In this document: positions 24,511 through 34,000 of the stretch, one piece after another
How the letters are laid out: each line of letters starts with the position of its first letter
Numbering within the stretch: position 1 is the stretch's first letter
Assembly (NCBI RefSeq): GCF_900156175.1
Contig: NZ_FTMV01000010.1
Coordinates: 169,993-233,992, forward strand
From: Janthinobacterium sp. TND4EL3
GTDB taxonomy: Bacteria; Pseudomonadota; Gammaproteobacteria; Burkholderiales; Burkholderiaceae_D
Direction: 5' to 3'
Length of the DNA: 64,000 nucleotides
Position numbers and translations under genes: made by a program
The notes under the pieces: generated by a model
Seen by the model: the letters and a program-made list of their open reading frames with translations, nothing else
What the model was told of the DNA's origin: nothing
Database searches by the model: none

Positions 24511-26343
24511 ATGTCAAATACAAAACGCGCAATTCGTAATATCGCCATTATCGCCCACGTTGACCACGGCAAAACCACGCTGGTGGATCAGCTGCTGCGC
24601 CAGTCCGGCACCTTCCGTGAAAACCAAGCGGTCGACACCCGAGTCATGGACTCGAACGACCTGGAAAAGGAGCGCGGCATTACGATTCTGTCGAAGAACT
24701 GCGCCGTTGAGTACGAAGGCACCCACATCAACATCGTCGACACCCCAGGCCACGCCGACTTCGGCGGCGAAGTGGAACGTGTTCTGTCGATGGTGGACTC
24801 GGTTCTGCTGCTGATCGATGCACAGGAAGGCCCGATGCCGCAAACCCGTTTCGTCACGCGCAAGGCGCTGGCACTGGGTCTGAAGCCTATCGTGATCGTC
24901 AACAAGATCGACCGTCCAGGTGCACGCCCGGACTGGGCCATCAACCAGACGTTCGAACTGTTCGACAAGCTGGGCGCCACCGATGAGCAACTGGATTTCC
25001 CTATCGTTTACGCTTCGGGCCTGAACGGCTATGCCGGCCTGACCGAAGACGTGCGCGGCGGCGACATGAAGCCGATGTTTGACGCCATCCTGGAACACGT
25101 TCCAGTGCGTGACGACAATCCGGAAGGCCCGCTGCAAATGCAGATCACCTCGCTGGACTACTCTTCGTACGTCGGCAAGATCGGCATTGGCCGCGTCAAC
25201 CGCGGTACCGTGAAAGTGGGTCAAGACGTGCTGGTCATCAATGGCCCAGGCGCGACGCCAATCAAAGGCCGCATCAACCAGGTGCTGAACTTCAAGGGCC
25301 TGGAGCGCGTGCTGGTGGACGAAGCCGTCGCCGGCGACATCTGCCTGATCAACGGTATCGACGAAATCGGCATCGGTTCGACCCTGTGCGCCGTGGACAC
25401 GCCTGAAGCGCTGCCGATGCTGACCGTCGACGAGCCGACCCTGACCATGAACTTCATGGTCAACAACTCGCCACTGGCTGGCCGCGAAGGCAAGTTCGTG
25501 ACTTCGCGCCAACTGCGTGACCGTCTGGAAAAAGAATTGAAGGCCAACGTTGCTCTGCGCGTAGCGCCGACCGACGACGACACGATCTTTGAAGTTTCGG
25601 GCCGCGGCGAGCTGCACCTGACGATCCTGATCGAAAACATGCGCCGCGAAGGCTTCGAGCTGGCCGTATCGCGTCCACGCGTGGTGTTCAAGATGGTCGA
25701 TGGCGTGCGCCACGAGCCGTTTGAAAACCTGTCGGTCGACGTGGAAGAAGCCAACCAGGGCGGCGTCATGGAAGAACTGGGCCGTCGTCGCGGCGACCTG
25801 CAAAACATGGAATCGGATGGCAAGGGCCGCGTGCGTCTCGAGTACCTGATCCCGGCGCGTGGCCTGATCGGCTTCCAGGGCGAATTCATGACCCTGACCC
25901 GCGGTACCGGCCTGATGAGCCACGTATTCCACGAATACGCACCAGTCGACAACACCCGCGGTGAAATGGCTGGCCGTCGTAACGGCGTGCTGATCTCGCA
26001 AGATGACGGCGCCGCTGTTGCCTACGCTATCTGGAAACTGCAAGACCGCGGCCGCATGTTCGTGTCGCACAACGATCCAGTGTACGAAGGCATGGTCATC
26101 GGCATCCACTCGCGCGACAACGACCTGGTCGTCAACCCGATCAAGGGCAAGCAGCTGACCAACGTGCGTTCGTCGGGTACCGACGAAGCAGTGCGCCTGG
26201 TACCGCCAATTCAGATGTCGCTGGAATACGCCGTCGAATTCATCGAGGACGACGAACTGGTGGAAATCACGCCGAAATCGATCCGTCTGCGCAAGCGCTT
26301 CCTGAAAGAGCACGAGCGTAAAAAAGCGTCGCGTGATTCGTAA
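24511..26343 (+). CDS. typA: Ribosome-associated GTPase TypA/BipA
   Basis: TypA (BipA) is a translational GTPase of the EF-G/LepA class involved in 50S assembly, stress adaptation and virulence control. The ATG at 24511 gives [24 protein letters not shown] with the P-loop at residues 15-22; the frame upstream is only an alternative [15 protein letters not shown] (G3) and NKIDRPGA (G4) follow. Domain V and the C-terminal domain end with [15 protein letters not shown]. The 610-residue length is typical. A TATACT (24422-24427) upstream could be its -10, but no well-spaced -35 was found. Confidence 0.96.
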   Translation: MSNTKRAIRNIAIIAHVDHGKTTLVDQLLRQSGTFRENQAVDTRVMDSNDLEKERGITILSKNCAVEYEGTHINIVDTPGHADFGGEVERVLSMVDSVLLLIDAQEGPMPQTRFVTRKALALGLKPIVIVNKIDRPGARPDWAINQTFELFDKLGATDEQLDFPIVYASGLNGYAGLTEDVRGGDMKPMFDAILEHVPVRDDNPEGPLQMQITSLDYSSYVGKIGIGRVNRGTVKVGQDVLVINGPGATPIKGRINQVLNFKGLERVLVDEAVAGDICLINGIDEIGIGSTLCAVDTPEALPMLTVDEPTLTMNFMVNNSPLAGREGKFVTSRQLRDRLEKELKANVALRVAPTDDDTIFEVSGRGELHLTILIENMRREGFELAVSRPRVVFKMVDGVRHEPFENLSVDVEEANQGGVMEELGRRRGDLQNMESDGKGRVRLEYLIPARGLIGFQGEFMTLTRGTGLMSHVFHEYAPVDNTRGEMAGRRNGVLISQDDGAAVAYAIWKLQDRGRMFVSHNDPVYEGMVIGIHSRDNDLVVNPIKGKQLTNVRSSGTDEAVRLVPPIQMSLEYAVEFIEDDELVEITPKSIRLRKRFLKEHERKKASRDS

Positions 26344-26460
26344 TCTGTTGTAGAGCATGGCCTGCGGGCCATGCGCTCCCGGCCCGCTGCGCCGCGTCAC
26401 CGTTACTGGTGGTGCGCGCAGCGGGTTTGTCATTTGCAGTCCCTGTATTTTTTAGACACC

Positions 26461-27456
26461 ATGACTTCCTCCTCTTTGCCTTCCCGCCGCCTCTCCGTCG
26501 CCCCCATGATGGACTGGACCGACCGCCATTGCCGCAAGTTCCACCGCGAAATCACGCGCCATACCTGGCTCTACACGGAAATGGTCACCACGGGCGCGCT
26601 CGTCTACGGCGACGTGGAGCGCCACTTGCGCTTCAACGAGGAAGAGCATCCGGTGGCGCTGCAGCTGGGCGGCAGCGATCCGACAGACCTGGCCACCAGC
26701 GCCAGGCTGGGCCAGCAGTGGGGCTATGACGAAGTCAACCTCAATTGCGGCTGCCCGTCCGAGCGCGTGCAGAAGGGCGCGTTTGGCGCCTGCCTGATGG
26801 CCGAGCCGCAACTGGTGGCCGACTGCGTGAAAGCCATGCGCGACGTGGTCGACATCGACGTCACCGTGAAACACCGCATCGGCATCGACGACAGTGAGTC
26901 CTACGACTTCGTGCGCGATTTCGTCGGCACGGTGGCCGATGCCGGCTGCAAGACATTTATTGTGCATGCGCGTAACGCCATCCTGAAGGGCTTGAGTCCG
27001 AAGGAAAACCGCGAAGTGCCGCCCCTCAAGTATGACTATGCCTACCGTTTGAAGCGTGATTTTCCGCAATTCGAGTTCATTATCAACGGCGGCATCAAGA
27101 CCCTGGACGAGATCGACCTGCATTTGCAGCACCTCGACGGCGTCATGCTGGGCCGCGAGGCCTACCACAACCCCTACGTGATGGCGCAGTTCGACCAGCG
27201 CTATTACGGCGACGACGCGCCCGTGAAGACGCGCGAGCAGGTGCTCGAGGCGATGATTCCGTATATTAGCGCCCAGTTGGAAAAGGAAGCGGGGCGATTG
27301 AAACTGAACAGCGTCACGCGCCACATGCTGGGCCTGATGCAAAACCTGCCCGGCGCGCGCGGCTTCCGCCAGACCCTGTCGGACTCGAAGAAGCTGGCCT
27401 CGGGCGACCCCCGTTTGCTGCTGGAAGCGGCGGCGCGCCTGTCGCTGCCTGCCTGA
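26461..27456 (+). CDS. dusA: tRNA-dihydrouridine(20/20a) synthase DusA
   Basis: DusA reduces uridine 20/20a in the D-loop of tRNA, using FMN and NADPH. The start at 26461 gives the canonical RRLSVAPMMDWTDRHCRKFHR N-terminus. The motif NLNCGCPSERVQKGAFGACLM contains the catalytic cysteine at residue 98 (GCP). ARNAILKGLSPKENREVPPL in the middle is characteristic of DusA rather than DusB or DusC. 331 residues is the family length. Its stop overlaps the start of the next small gene by one base. Confidence 0.95.
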   Translation: MTSSSLPSRRLSVAPMMDWTDRHCRKFHREITRHTWLYTEMVTTGALVYGDVERHLRFNEEEHPVALQLGGSDPTDLATSARLGQQWGYDEVNLNCGCPSERVQKGAFGACLMAEPQLVADCVKAMRDVVDIDVTVKHRIGIDDSESYDFVRDFVGTVADAGCKTFIVHARNAILKGLSPKENREVPPLKYDYAYRLKRDFPQFEFIINGGIKTLDEIDLHLQHLDGVMLGREAYHNPYVMAQFDQRYYGDDAPVKTREQVLEAMIPYISAQLEKEAGRLKLNSVTRHMLGLMQNLPGARGFRQTLSDSKKLASGDPRLLLEAAARLSLPA

Positions 27457-27920
27457 TGAGCGGCGACTGCCGCGCCCATGCACAGCAGTTGCATGGCTAC
27501 CTGCTGGCCGTCAGCGCCCTGAAGGATGACGGCAGCCTGTTTCTTTGCGAGTACCTGGGACCCGTCGCGCCGCAGGCCTCTTTCGAGGTCCTGTGCCGCG
27601 CGCTGCGGATCGCGCCCGAGGGCTTGTCCTTGCGGCCGGTCGAAAGCGTGGTGTGCAGCGGCATCGCCTGCACGCCGCGCCAGTGGCTGCTGGAACGGTT
27701 TCGTCCCATGAGCGAGGCGGACCGCCTGCCGCTCGATGCGCGTTTATATGACGGCTTCGAGCGCGAACTGGCCGAACTGCTGGGCGGTGAACCGCGCTGG
27801 TATCAACTGGTATTGTCCGGCGAGCGCGGCCTGGCCGGGCAATTGGGCGCTATCTGGAGCGTGTTTGTCTTCGGTACCGAGTGCCACGCCTATGTGATGC
27901 ATTGCAGCTGGGACAGTTGA
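27456..27920 (+). CDS. Hypothetical protein coupled to dusA
   Basis: A 154-residue soluble protein with no signal peptide or membrane segment; I do not recognise a family. Its ATG overlaps the dusA TGA (TGATG), which argues for translational coupling and a real gene. Base composition and codon use match the host. It is moderately rich in Leu, Arg and Glu and has several cysteines (CEYLG, CRALR, VVCSGIACTP, FGTECHAYVMHCSW). A link to tRNA modification is only inferred from the coupling. Confidence 0.7.
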   Translation: MSGDCRAHAQQLHGYLLAVSALKDDGSLFLCEYLGPVAPQASFEVLCRALRIAPEGLSLRPVESVVCSGIACTPRQWLLERFRPMSEADRLPLDARLYDGFERELAELLGGEPRWYQLVLSGERGLAGQLGAIWSVFVFGTECHAYVMHCSWDS

Positions 27921-28439
27921 TCCAACTTGTCTATACCGCCGCCCCTGCGCACTGGTATTGTCCGTACTCCCCCTTCCTCTGAGCACCTCTTCCAAAACGA
28001 TGCAATATGGCTACGCCATGTGTTGTAAATGCGCTGTTTCGGCGCACGCCCGCACTGCCATGGGGCATTTCTAAGAGGCAAGAAACGGCGTTGTTGCCAT
28101 TTCCCCGAAGAAAGTTAATCAGGCATTTATTCAGGTACTTATTGCTTGCTTTGAGGCAAAATTTACACCTATAATTGATTATAGACAAATATTTCTCATA
28201 TGAATGTTTGATGTTGATCTCATATCATCAGTGTCAAAACTTCAGTCTGTGAGACAAGTTTGCATTCGCAGTCACTGGGTGTTTCGGGGCTGGCGAAAGA
28301 CCAGGAAGTACCTCGGGCTGCGTGCGGCCGGATACCGCCAGCATACCAATGGGGCAGGGCGGATACCGGCGTTGCGCAGCCTTCGTCTTGTCGTGCCGGG
28401 CAAAATTCTTATCAATAGTTTCATTTACGAAGAGCCGAA
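27921..28439. other. Intergenic region and long 5' leader of the chemoreceptor gene
   Basis: About 520 bases without a gene. The first half is unremarkable. A good promoter sits at 28146-28175. From there to the chemoreceptor start runs a leader of roughly 260 bases with GC-rich potential stems around 28290-28390 (for example GGCCGGATACCGCC and GGCGGATACCGGC). I could not match it to a known riboswitch; it lacks the GEMM-I core motifs. Confidence 0.45.
28146..28175 (+). promoter_or_regulatory. Sigma-70 promoter of the chemoreceptor gene
   Basis: TTGCTT (28146-28151) and a perfect TATAAT (28170-28175) are spaced by 18 bases in an AT-rich stretch, 265 bases upstream of the coding start. Confidence 0.55.
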
Positions 28440-30212
28440 ATGAATTTAGCAAAAATGAAGGTTGGTACTCGCCTGGGCCTGGGATTCGCCCTGGTACTGG
28501 TTCTGCTGGTGGCCGTGACCGTTCTCGGCATCGCGCGCATGGCGCAAATCCAGGAACGTCTCGATCACGTGATCAATGTCAACAATGTCGTCACCCGCCT
28601 GGTGATCGATATGCGTGGCAACGTCAGCGACCGCATCACCTCGCTGCGCATCCTCACCCTGATGACGGACGCCAGCGATATGGAACCGGAAATGGCGCGC
28701 ATCAAGGTGCAGACCAGCACCTACCAGGAAACGCAGAAGAAGCTCGAAGAAAAATTCGCCATCGAGTCGACTGCCGAAGAAAAGACCCTGCTCGCTTCGA
28801 TCAAGGAATACGAAGCGGCCGCCATGCCGGCCATCGCCAAGGCGTCGGCCCTGTGGATGGCCAATGATGCGGAAGGCGCCACGCGCGTGATGATCAAGGA
28901 GATCCGCCCGGTACAGAAAAAATGGATGGAAGCGCTGGAGCAGCTGGCCACGCTGGAAGACAAGCTCAATGAACAGATGCAATCGGATGCCCGCAAGGCC
29001 TTCGACAGCGCGCGCCTGTTCATGATCATCCTCGGCGTGCTGGCCGTGGCGATGGGCGTGGCGGCGGCGCTGGTGATTACCCGCGGCCTGCTGAAGCAGC
29101 TGGGCGGCGAACCGGACTACACGGCGTCGATCGCCGGCAGCATCGCCAATGGCGACCTGTCGATCGGCATCCACACCCAGCCTTCGGACAATTCCAGCCT
29201 GCTGGCGGAAATGAAGGAAATGCGCAACAGCCTGGTGGGCATCGTCGGCCAGGTGCGCGTCGGCACGGAAACCATCGGCACGGCTTCGCGCGAGATTGCC
29301 GACGGCAATATCGACCTGTCGTCGCGCACGGAAATGCAGGCCAGCGCGCTGGAAAAGACGGCGTCGGCCATGGAAGAGCTGACCTCGACCGTGAAACAGA
29401 ATGCCGACAATGCGCGCGAAGCCAATAAACTGGCCGCCACCGCGTCGGACGTGGCCCTGAAAGGCGGCTCCGTCGTGTCGCAAGTGGTTGACACCATGAG
29501 CTCGATCAATGAATCGGCGAAGAAAATCGTCGACATCATTGGCGTGATCGACGGCATCGCCTTCCAGACGAATATTCTGGCATTGAACGCGGCCGTGGAA
29601 GCGGCACGTGCCGGCGAGCAAGGCCGCGGCTTTGCCGTGGTGGCGTCCGAAGTGCGCAACCTGGCCCAGCGCTCCGCTGGCGCCGCGAAGGAAATCAAGA
29701 TCCTCATCGACGATTCTGCCGAGAAGACGGAACGCGGCACGCGCCTGGTGGGCCAGGCCGGCGTGACGATGGGCGAAGTGGTCGACAGCGTGCGCCGCGT
29801 GACCGACATCATGAGCGAGATCGCCAGCGCCAGCCAGGAACAAAGCGCCGGCATCGAACAGGTCAACCTGTCGATCATCGAGATGGATGGCATGACGCAG
29901 CAGAATGCGGCCCTGGTGGAACAGGCGGCCGCCGCGGCGCAAAGCCTGCAGGACCAGGCGGCCGAACTGGCCCATGTGGTCAGCATCTTCAAGCTGGTCG
30001 AAGGCGAAGAGAAACCGGCAGCGTACGTGCCGGCGCCCGTGGCTGCCGCAGCCGTCGCGGCGCCTGCCGCCGCGCGCAAGCCGGCGCCCGCATTGCGCCC
30101 GGTCAAGTCGCTGACGCGCAAGCCGGAAGCGGCCGCACCCGTGGCCGCCCCGGCGCCGCGCAAGGCGGCAGCGGCCAGCAGCACCAGCAATGACGAGTGG
30201 GAAGAGTTTTAA
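28440..30212 (+). CDS. Methyl-accepting chemotaxis protein (4HB-type sensor)
   Basis: A 590-residue transmembrane chemoreceptor. Membrane segments lie at about residues 12-32 and 193-214. Between them is a periplasmic, helical four-helix-bundle sensor of about 160 residues. A HAMP-like linker and the cytoplasmic signalling hairpin follow, with the highly conserved [18 protein letters not shown] tip near residues 380-400. An Ala/Pro-rich flexible tail then ends in EWEEF. This fits the C-terminal pentapeptide that tethers the CheR/CheB adaptation enzymes (NWETF in E. coli Tar), so adaptation by tethering is likely. The ligand is unknown and no che genes are nearby, so it is an orphan receptor. 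Confidence 0.92.
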   Translation: MNLAKMKVGTRLGLGFALVLVLLVAVTVLGIARMAQIQERLDHVINVNNVVTRLVIDMRGNVSDRITSLRILTLMTDASDMEPEMARIKVQTSTYQETQKKLEEKFAIESTAEEKTLLASIKEYEAAAMPAIAKASALWMANDAEGATRVMIKEIRPVQKKWMEALEQLATLEDKLNEQMQSDARKAFDSARLFMIILGVLAVAMGVAAALVITRGLLKQLGGEPDYTASIAGSIANGDLSIGIHTQPSDNSSLLAEMKEMRNSLVGIVGQVRVGTETIGTASREIADGNIDLSSRTEMQASALEKTASAMEELTSTVKQNADNAREANKLAATASDVALKGGSVVSQVVDTMSSINESAKKIVDIIGVIDGIAFQTNILALNAAVEAARAGEQGRGFAVVASEVRNLAQRSAGAAKEIKILIDDSAEKTERGTRLVGQAGVTMGEVVDSVRRVTDIMSEIASASQEQSAGIEQVNLSIIEMDGMTQQNAALVEQAAAAAQSLQDQAAELAHVVSIFKLVEGEEKPAAYVPAPVAAAAVAAPAAARKPAPALRPVKSLTRKPEAAAPVAAPAPRKAAAASSTSNDEWEEF

Positions 30213-30338
30213 GCGCCAGCCAGCGTGAGGAGGGCCGCTGCCTGTCCAGGGGGAATCGGGGATTGTCGCCTCGACGGCAGCGTCCGGCAAAGTAGACAGA
30301 AATTGTAATGACCGTATCTGATAATCATGGGGAAGCAC

Positions 30339-30686
30339 ATGTTTGAGAATAAGCGTTTTATGAGTGTTGCAGCAGCCTTGCTGGTTTCCGTCTCTTCCGC
30401 GGCATTCGCCGCCGAAGTGCCGGCGTCGTTCGATGCCAAGAACTGCAAGGCCGACTATCCGAAAGCTTCGCTGATGAACGAAGAGCAGGGCACGGTGTCG
30501 ATGTCCTTCCTGGTGAATGCCGATGGTAGCGTTGCCGATTCCAAAGTCGACAAGAGCAGCGGCTTCAAGAACCTGGACAAGGCCGCCATCAAGGCCCTGT
30601 CGGCGTGCAAGTTCAAGCCGGGCACCAAGGATGGCGCCGCAGCGCAAACCTGGACCAAGGTCGATTACGCCTGGAAGCTGGACTGA
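30339..30686 (+). CDS. Small secreted protein with a TonB C-terminal-like domain
   Basis: A 115-residue protein. The start at 30339 follows GGGGAA; an ATG four codons upstream is possible. A signal peptide (to about AAFA) is followed by about 90 residues matching the TonB C-terminal fold: YPKASLMNEEQGTVSMSFLVNADGSV, KSSGFKNLDKAAIKAL and CKFKPGTK, ending with WTKVDYAWKLD. Unlike true TonB it has no membrane anchor or proline-rich spacer, so it should be free in the periplasm. It might modulate TonB-receptor contacts, which is inference. Two cysteines (CKADYP and SACKF) could form a disulfide. Confidence 0.8.
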   Translation: MFENKRFMSVAAALLVSVSSAAFAAEVPASFDAKNCKADYPKASLMNEEQGTVSMSFLVNADGSVADSKVDKSSGFKNLDKAAIKALSACKFKPGTKDGAAAQTWTKVDYAWKLD

Positions 30687-30730
30687 TCCACGTATTGCCG
30701 GGAGATAACTTCCGGCTTGCGTTCTCCGCC

Positions 30731-30760
30731 ACGGGCGGCGCTTGCGAGGGCGCCGCCCGT
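30731..30760 (+). terminator. GC-rich hairpin terminator-like element
   Basis: An eleven-base-pair stem (ACGGGCGGCGC / GCGCCGCCCGT) lies 45 bases after the preceding gene and is followed only by ATTGTTA, so it is a weak intrinsic terminator or a stability hairpin. Confidence 0.5.
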
Positions 30761-30852
30761 ATTGTTATGTGCGCCAGCCAACGGCGCTGGCGCCCCCGAT
30801 TCTGTTACCCTCGAAACATACCTTCGGGATCTCTCATCACAAGAGGCTTATC

Positions 30853-31425
30853 ATGCTGCGCATCCTGACACTTTCTTCCCTGGCGGCCACCGGCTTGCTG
30901 CTTTCCGCCTGCGCTACACTGGGCACGCCTGTGGGCTTGCAGGCGGGGCAGACCGTCGCCGTCGTCAATAGCCTGAGCTGGGACAATCCCCTGACGGGCA
31001 AGCGCGATGGCGTGCGCACGAGCTGGCCCATCAAGGATGGCAAGATTGCCCCTGAATACTTTCCGCTGGCGCAATTGAAGCAATGCGAGGCCGGCGGCAA
31101 GGCTTGCACCTGGGGCGTGATGCGGGCGCAGCGCAGTGCGCCGAAGCTGGCCTATGCGGACGGCGGCGTCGACCTGGCCGTGAACGTTGCGATCGACGTG
31201 GCGCGGCGCCAGGATGCGCGTCAGGGCGAGACGCAAACGGCCATGGCGATACCGCAGGATGTGGCGGCCCTGGCCGGCAAGCAGCTGGTGCAGCCCAGCT
31301 GGAAATTGAAGTATGGCAAGGTCGAACAGGTGGACCTCGATTATGGCGTGCGCTACCAGGTGTGCGTGCAGCGCTACGACGCGACCGGCAAGGCGATCGA
31401 CAGCTGCGACATTCCATTTATCTGA
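30853..31425 (+). CDS. Putative lipoprotein, unknown function
   Basis: A 190-residue exported lipoprotein. The ATG at 30853 follows AGAGG. A short signal sequence ends with the lipobox LLSAC, with the modified cysteine near residue 20. The mature part has no family I recognise; segments such as VAVVNSLSWDNPLTGKRDGVR and VMRAQRSAPKLAYADGGVDL suggest a compact beta-rich domain. A final RYQVCVQRYDATGKAIDSCD contains two cysteines that could pair. Composition is host-like. It is followed by a second small lipoprotein gene, but 170 bases away, so probably not one operon. Confidence 0.75.
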   Translation: MLRILTLSSLAATGLLLSACATLGTPVGLQAGQTVAVVNSLSWDNPLTGKRDGVRTSWPIKDGKIAPEYFPLAQLKQCEAGGKACTWGVMRAQRSAPKLAYADGGVDLAVNVAIDVARRQDARQGETQTAMAIPQDVAALAGKQLVQPSWKLKYGKVEQVDLDYGVRYQVCVQRYDATGKAIDSCDIPFI

Positions 31426-31598
31426 GGAAACATGCTGCATGGGCCGCTTGTGGCGGCTTTGCCACATTCCATGTTGCGGCGTGCGTCGGGGTGTAACAAT
31501 CGGTAAAAGGGCAGCAAAGCACGGCGTAATTTCTTATAGTACTTAATTAGAAGCAGTGCGAGAGAAGTGCAGAAAATGGGTACAAGAGGAGAATTGCG

Positions 31599-31982
31599 AT
31601 GAAAACCGTGTTGGCAGTAATTTCACTGGCAGCCCTGGGTGGCTGCGTCGTGGCGCCACCCGGCCCCGCGTATTACGGCTCGCGCGCGCCACAGGCGGCC
31701 TATAATCCGTATGACTGGCACACGGTGTCGTCCGAACCGGTACAGTCGGGCCGCGTGATGAGCGAGCCGCGCGTGGAATACACGAATGAGCCCGTGTATG
31801 TACAGCAACAGCCCGTCTACGTGCAGCAGCCCGTGTATGTGCCGGCGCCCGTGTACGCGCCGCAGCCATATTATTACAACCCGCCCGTCTCGATCGGGCT
31901 GGACTTCGTGTTTGGCTTCGGGCGCTACGGTGGGCACCGCGGCGGCTGGGGCGGACATGGCCGTTACTACGGCCGCCGCTAA
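31599..31982 (+). CDS. Small Tyr/Pro/Gly-rich lipoprotein, unknown function
   Basis: A 127-residue lipoprotein with a strong ribosome-binding site (AGGAG, eight bases before the ATG). The signal peptide ends with the lipobox LGGC, with the modified cysteine at residue 16. The mature chain is low-complexity: a repetitive YVQQQPVYVQQPVYVPAPVY stretch near residues 65-85 and a C-terminal GRYGGHRGGWGGHGRYYGRR tail. Such chains are common among surface or periplasmic proteins of this order, with no assigned role. An intrinsic terminator follows directly. Confidence 0.75.
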   Translation: MKTVLAVISLAALGGCVVAPPGPAYYGSRAPQAAYNPYDWHTVSSEPVQSGRVMSEPRVEYTNEPVYVQQQPVYVQQPVYVPAPVYAPQPYYYNPPVSIGLDFVFGFGRYGGHRGGWGGHGRYYGRR

Positions 31983-32007
31983 GCTGTTGTCCTGGTGGCA
32001 AGACTAA

Positions 32008-32038
32008 GCCGGACAAGCGCTGCTTGCCCGGCTTTTTT
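32008..32038 (+). terminator. Intrinsic terminator of the small lipoprotein gene
   Basis: An eleven-base-pair stem with one mismatch (GCCGGACAAGC / GCTTGCCCGGC) is followed by six Ts, 26 bases after the stop. On the minus strand it also lies just beyond the small membrane-protein gene. Confidence 0.8.
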
Positions 32039-32155
32039 CTAGTGGAAATATACGGATGCCTGGTGCAGCACGTCCGCCGAGCACAGGAGATACATCGCCG
32101 CCGCGGCCAGACCTATTTGCAAGGCACCAAAGCTGATCGGGATGAGGCGGGACAT
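32039..32155 (-). CDS. 38-residue predicted single-pass membrane protein
   Basis: A very short frame reading MSRLIPISFGALQIGLAAA, then MYLLCSADVLHQASVYFH. It is supported by a clear AGGAG six bases before the ATG and by a continuous hydrophobic segment (about residues 5-25) that fits one membrane helix. It has host-like GC, stops with TAG just before the convergent terminator, and lies in a gap otherwise empty of genes. No function is known. The evidence is ribosome-binding site plus composition only, so conservation should decide. Confidence 0.5.
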   Translation of the reverse strand: MSRLIPISFGALQIGLAAAAMYLLCSADVLHQASVYFH

Positions 32156-32301
32156 GTCGTACTCCTGAGTGGTGGGCGGCGTGTGGATGCGCTGGGTATG
32201 TTTGCATCATAGGATGCGTTGATGCTCAGGGGCATCGGATGACTGTCCGCCACCTTGTAGGACAACACCTCGTCACAAGGCTGGGTCCGTGTTCCCGCCG
32301 G

Positions 32302-32751
32302 TCAGCGGTTTTTCCAGCGCACCACCGGCTCTTCCGGTGCCGTGTCGGGCACGTTCGAGATGGCCAGCCAATGCGTCAGGCGTTCCGGATGCTTGAGATT
32401 GATGCCCATGCCATCGATGATGCCTACCTGTTCCAGCATGCGCGCATCGATCTTCGCCTTCGACACCGTGGGCGCCCCCATGACCATGCGGTCGTAGGCC
32501 TTGCGCGCCTTGTGTTCCCACTTGTGCAGATTGCTCTCGTCGAAGCGGTTCGACTCGAAATACACGGTCAGGGTGCCATCGAGGTTGCCGAAGCCGACGA
32601 TGCCGGCGCCCTTGCGGATGGTCGTCGTGTTATCGATGTCAAATTCGGCCGTGGGCACGAAAATGCCGGCGCGGCCATCGATATCGGGGCGTCCCACGGG
32701 CGTTTCCTTGCCGTAGGAACTCGTTTCAGTGATGGTTTTTTCTTCGGACAT
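32302..32751 (-). CDS. Hypothetical protein
   Basis: A 149-residue soluble, acidic protein without signal peptide or membrane segment. Recognisable stretches are GRAGIFVPTAEFDIDNTTT, GFGNLDGTLTVYFESNRFDES and PERLTHWLAISNVPDTAPEEP, but I know no family for it. Codon use and GC match the host. It stands alone between convergent and same-strand neighbours. The start at 32751 is the first ATG; no strong ribosome-binding site is seen. Confidence 0.65.
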   Translation of the reverse strand: MSEEKTITETSSYGKETPVGRPDIDGRAGIFVPTAEFDIDNTTTIRKGAGIVGFGNLDGTLTVYFESNRFDESNLHKWEHKARKAYDRMVMGAPTVSKAKIDARMLEQVGIIDGMGINLKHPERLTHWLAISNVPDTAPEEPVVRWKNR

Positions 32752-32960
32752 GGTGCGTGTTCGCTGGTGCTGTCAGGCGCGGAAACGGGCCCGGCTGCGC
32801 CAGCCTTCCTGTTCAATAAATGCGTGCTGATGATCAAGGCGGGGTAGAGGCCTTGGCGGAGCGATGCTGGGCATTGCTTGATATAAGAAACGCTATTGTA
32901 GTCCCAATTTAATTCTTTTGGGCAACACTCCGTAAAACTTTCTGCTGGCGCGGCGTCATG

Positions 32961-32993
32961 AAAAAAGCCGTCCGGCCTTGCGGCGGGACGGCT
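32961..32993 (-). terminator. Intrinsic terminator of the PEP-CTERM gene
   Basis: On the minus strand AGCCGTCC / GGACGGCT forms an eight-base-pair stem, followed by six Ts, 17 bases after the stop of the gene ending at 33010. Confidence 0.8.
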
Positions 32994-33009
32994 GGGGCGC
33001 GGTGCCTGA

Positions 33010-33675
33010 TCAAGCCTTGGCGGCGGCCTTGCGGCGTGCCACGAAGCCGAGCAAGCCCAGGCCCAGCAGCATCATGGCGTAGGTTTGCGGTTCCGGTACG
33101 GCAGCCGTCACCGAGACATTGTCCAGGTAGGAACCGTACGTGGGGGCGGAAACGGGACCCACCGATTCGAAGCGCAGCAGCGTCGACGCGCCCAGCGCCG
33201 TCACGTTCTGGCTGAAGCTTTGCCAGGTGCCGCCCGTGTTGCCCGACAGCGCCGTTGGCGTGAGCAGGGTGGAACCCCAGTAGACATTCATCAGGCTGTT
33301 CGCGCCGCCCGGCGTGTCGGGACGGCCCGAGTAGGCGAACGACAGCGCATAGGTGCCGCCGGCCGTGGTGGCGATCGACTGCGAGATGGATGTCGGGCGG
33401 TCCGTATTGAGTTCCAGGTATTGCACGCCATTGGCGGCGACGGGGTTGAATCCGCCCAGGCCGCCTTGCGTGGCGCCTTTCTGGATTTCAAAGGCGGAGC
33501 TGCCGCTGGCCGACGAGGTCCAGCCCGTCACGCTGCTGGCGGGCGCCCAGGCGGAGGCGATGACGTTGTTTTCAAAACTGCCATTGACCACCAGCTCGGT
33601 CGCGGCGTTGGCGGTGCCAGCAGTGACCAGGGCGGCCAGAGCGGCGATCTTGAAGAGAGTGGCAGGCATTTTCAT
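33010..33675 (-). CDS. PEP-CTERM sorting-domain protein
   Basis: A 221-residue exported protein. A signal peptide (to about TANA) leads into a beta-sandwich-like domain beginning ELVVNGSFENN, as in DUF642/carbohydrate-binding-like exoproteins. The C-terminus is a full PEP-CTERM signal: VPEP, a hydrophobic stretch (MMLLGLGLLGFVA) and a basic tail ARRKAAAKA. Known biology: such proteins are cut and sorted by exosortase (EpsH/XrtA) and usually belong to extracellular polysaccharide or biofilm systems. No exosortase gene is in this window. The start at 33675 has a weak ribosome-binding site; an ATG two codons later is equivalent. Confidence 0.88.
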   Translation of the reverse strand: MKMPATLFKIAALAALVTAGTANAATELVVNGSFENNVIASAWAPASSVTGWTSSASGSSAFEIQKGATQGGLGGFNPVAANGVQYLELNTDRPTSISQSIATTAGGTYALSFAYSGRPDTPGGANSLMNVYWGSTLLTPTALSGNTGGTWQSFSQNVTALGASTLLRFESVGPVSAPTYGSYLDNVSVTAAVPEPQTYAMMLLGLGLLGFVARRKAAAKA

Positions 33676-34000
33676 GTACGATCCATTTTATTGGTTAAAA
33701 GTTAATTTGATTTCCTAAAAGACATTTATAGAATATCACCAAAACTCACGAAAAGAACAAGCGCTCGCTAAAAAAAAGATGTAATTGTGAAATTAAATAT
33801 GCAAAAAATGCAATTAATTTTCATGGTGAACTAATTGCAAGCCCACCCCAGAGCGGGCCGCGCCTGTAGCGCGCTTGCATCAGAGTATTTTTGTGACATC
33901 GGGATGAAAAAAAACCTGCATCATTGCAACAACGATGCAGGTTTTTGCCAGCCGCTGCCGTGCGCGGCGGCATATCGATTCGATAGGCACTGCGCGTGGA
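33676..34000. other. AT-rich intergenic region with a hairpin terminator
   Basis: About 325 bases without a gene. The 33700-33840 part is strongly AT-rich and probably holds the PEP-CTERM gene promoter, although no well-spaced pair was found. A terminator for the FecA-like receptor lies at 33907-33946. Confidence 0.5.
33907..33946 (-). terminator. Intrinsic terminator of the FecA-like receptor
   Basis: A ten-base-pair stem (AACCTGCATC / GATGCAGGTT) is flanked by A and T runs, so it can work in both directions. On the minus strand it follows the receptor stop codon by 55 bases and ends in eight Ts. Confidence 0.8.

Noticed and set aside
28176..28439. GEMM (c-di-GMP) riboswitch before the chemoreceptor
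   Set aside because: The conserved GEMM-I core motifs (CACGCACAGGGCAAACC and GCAAAGCC types) are absent.
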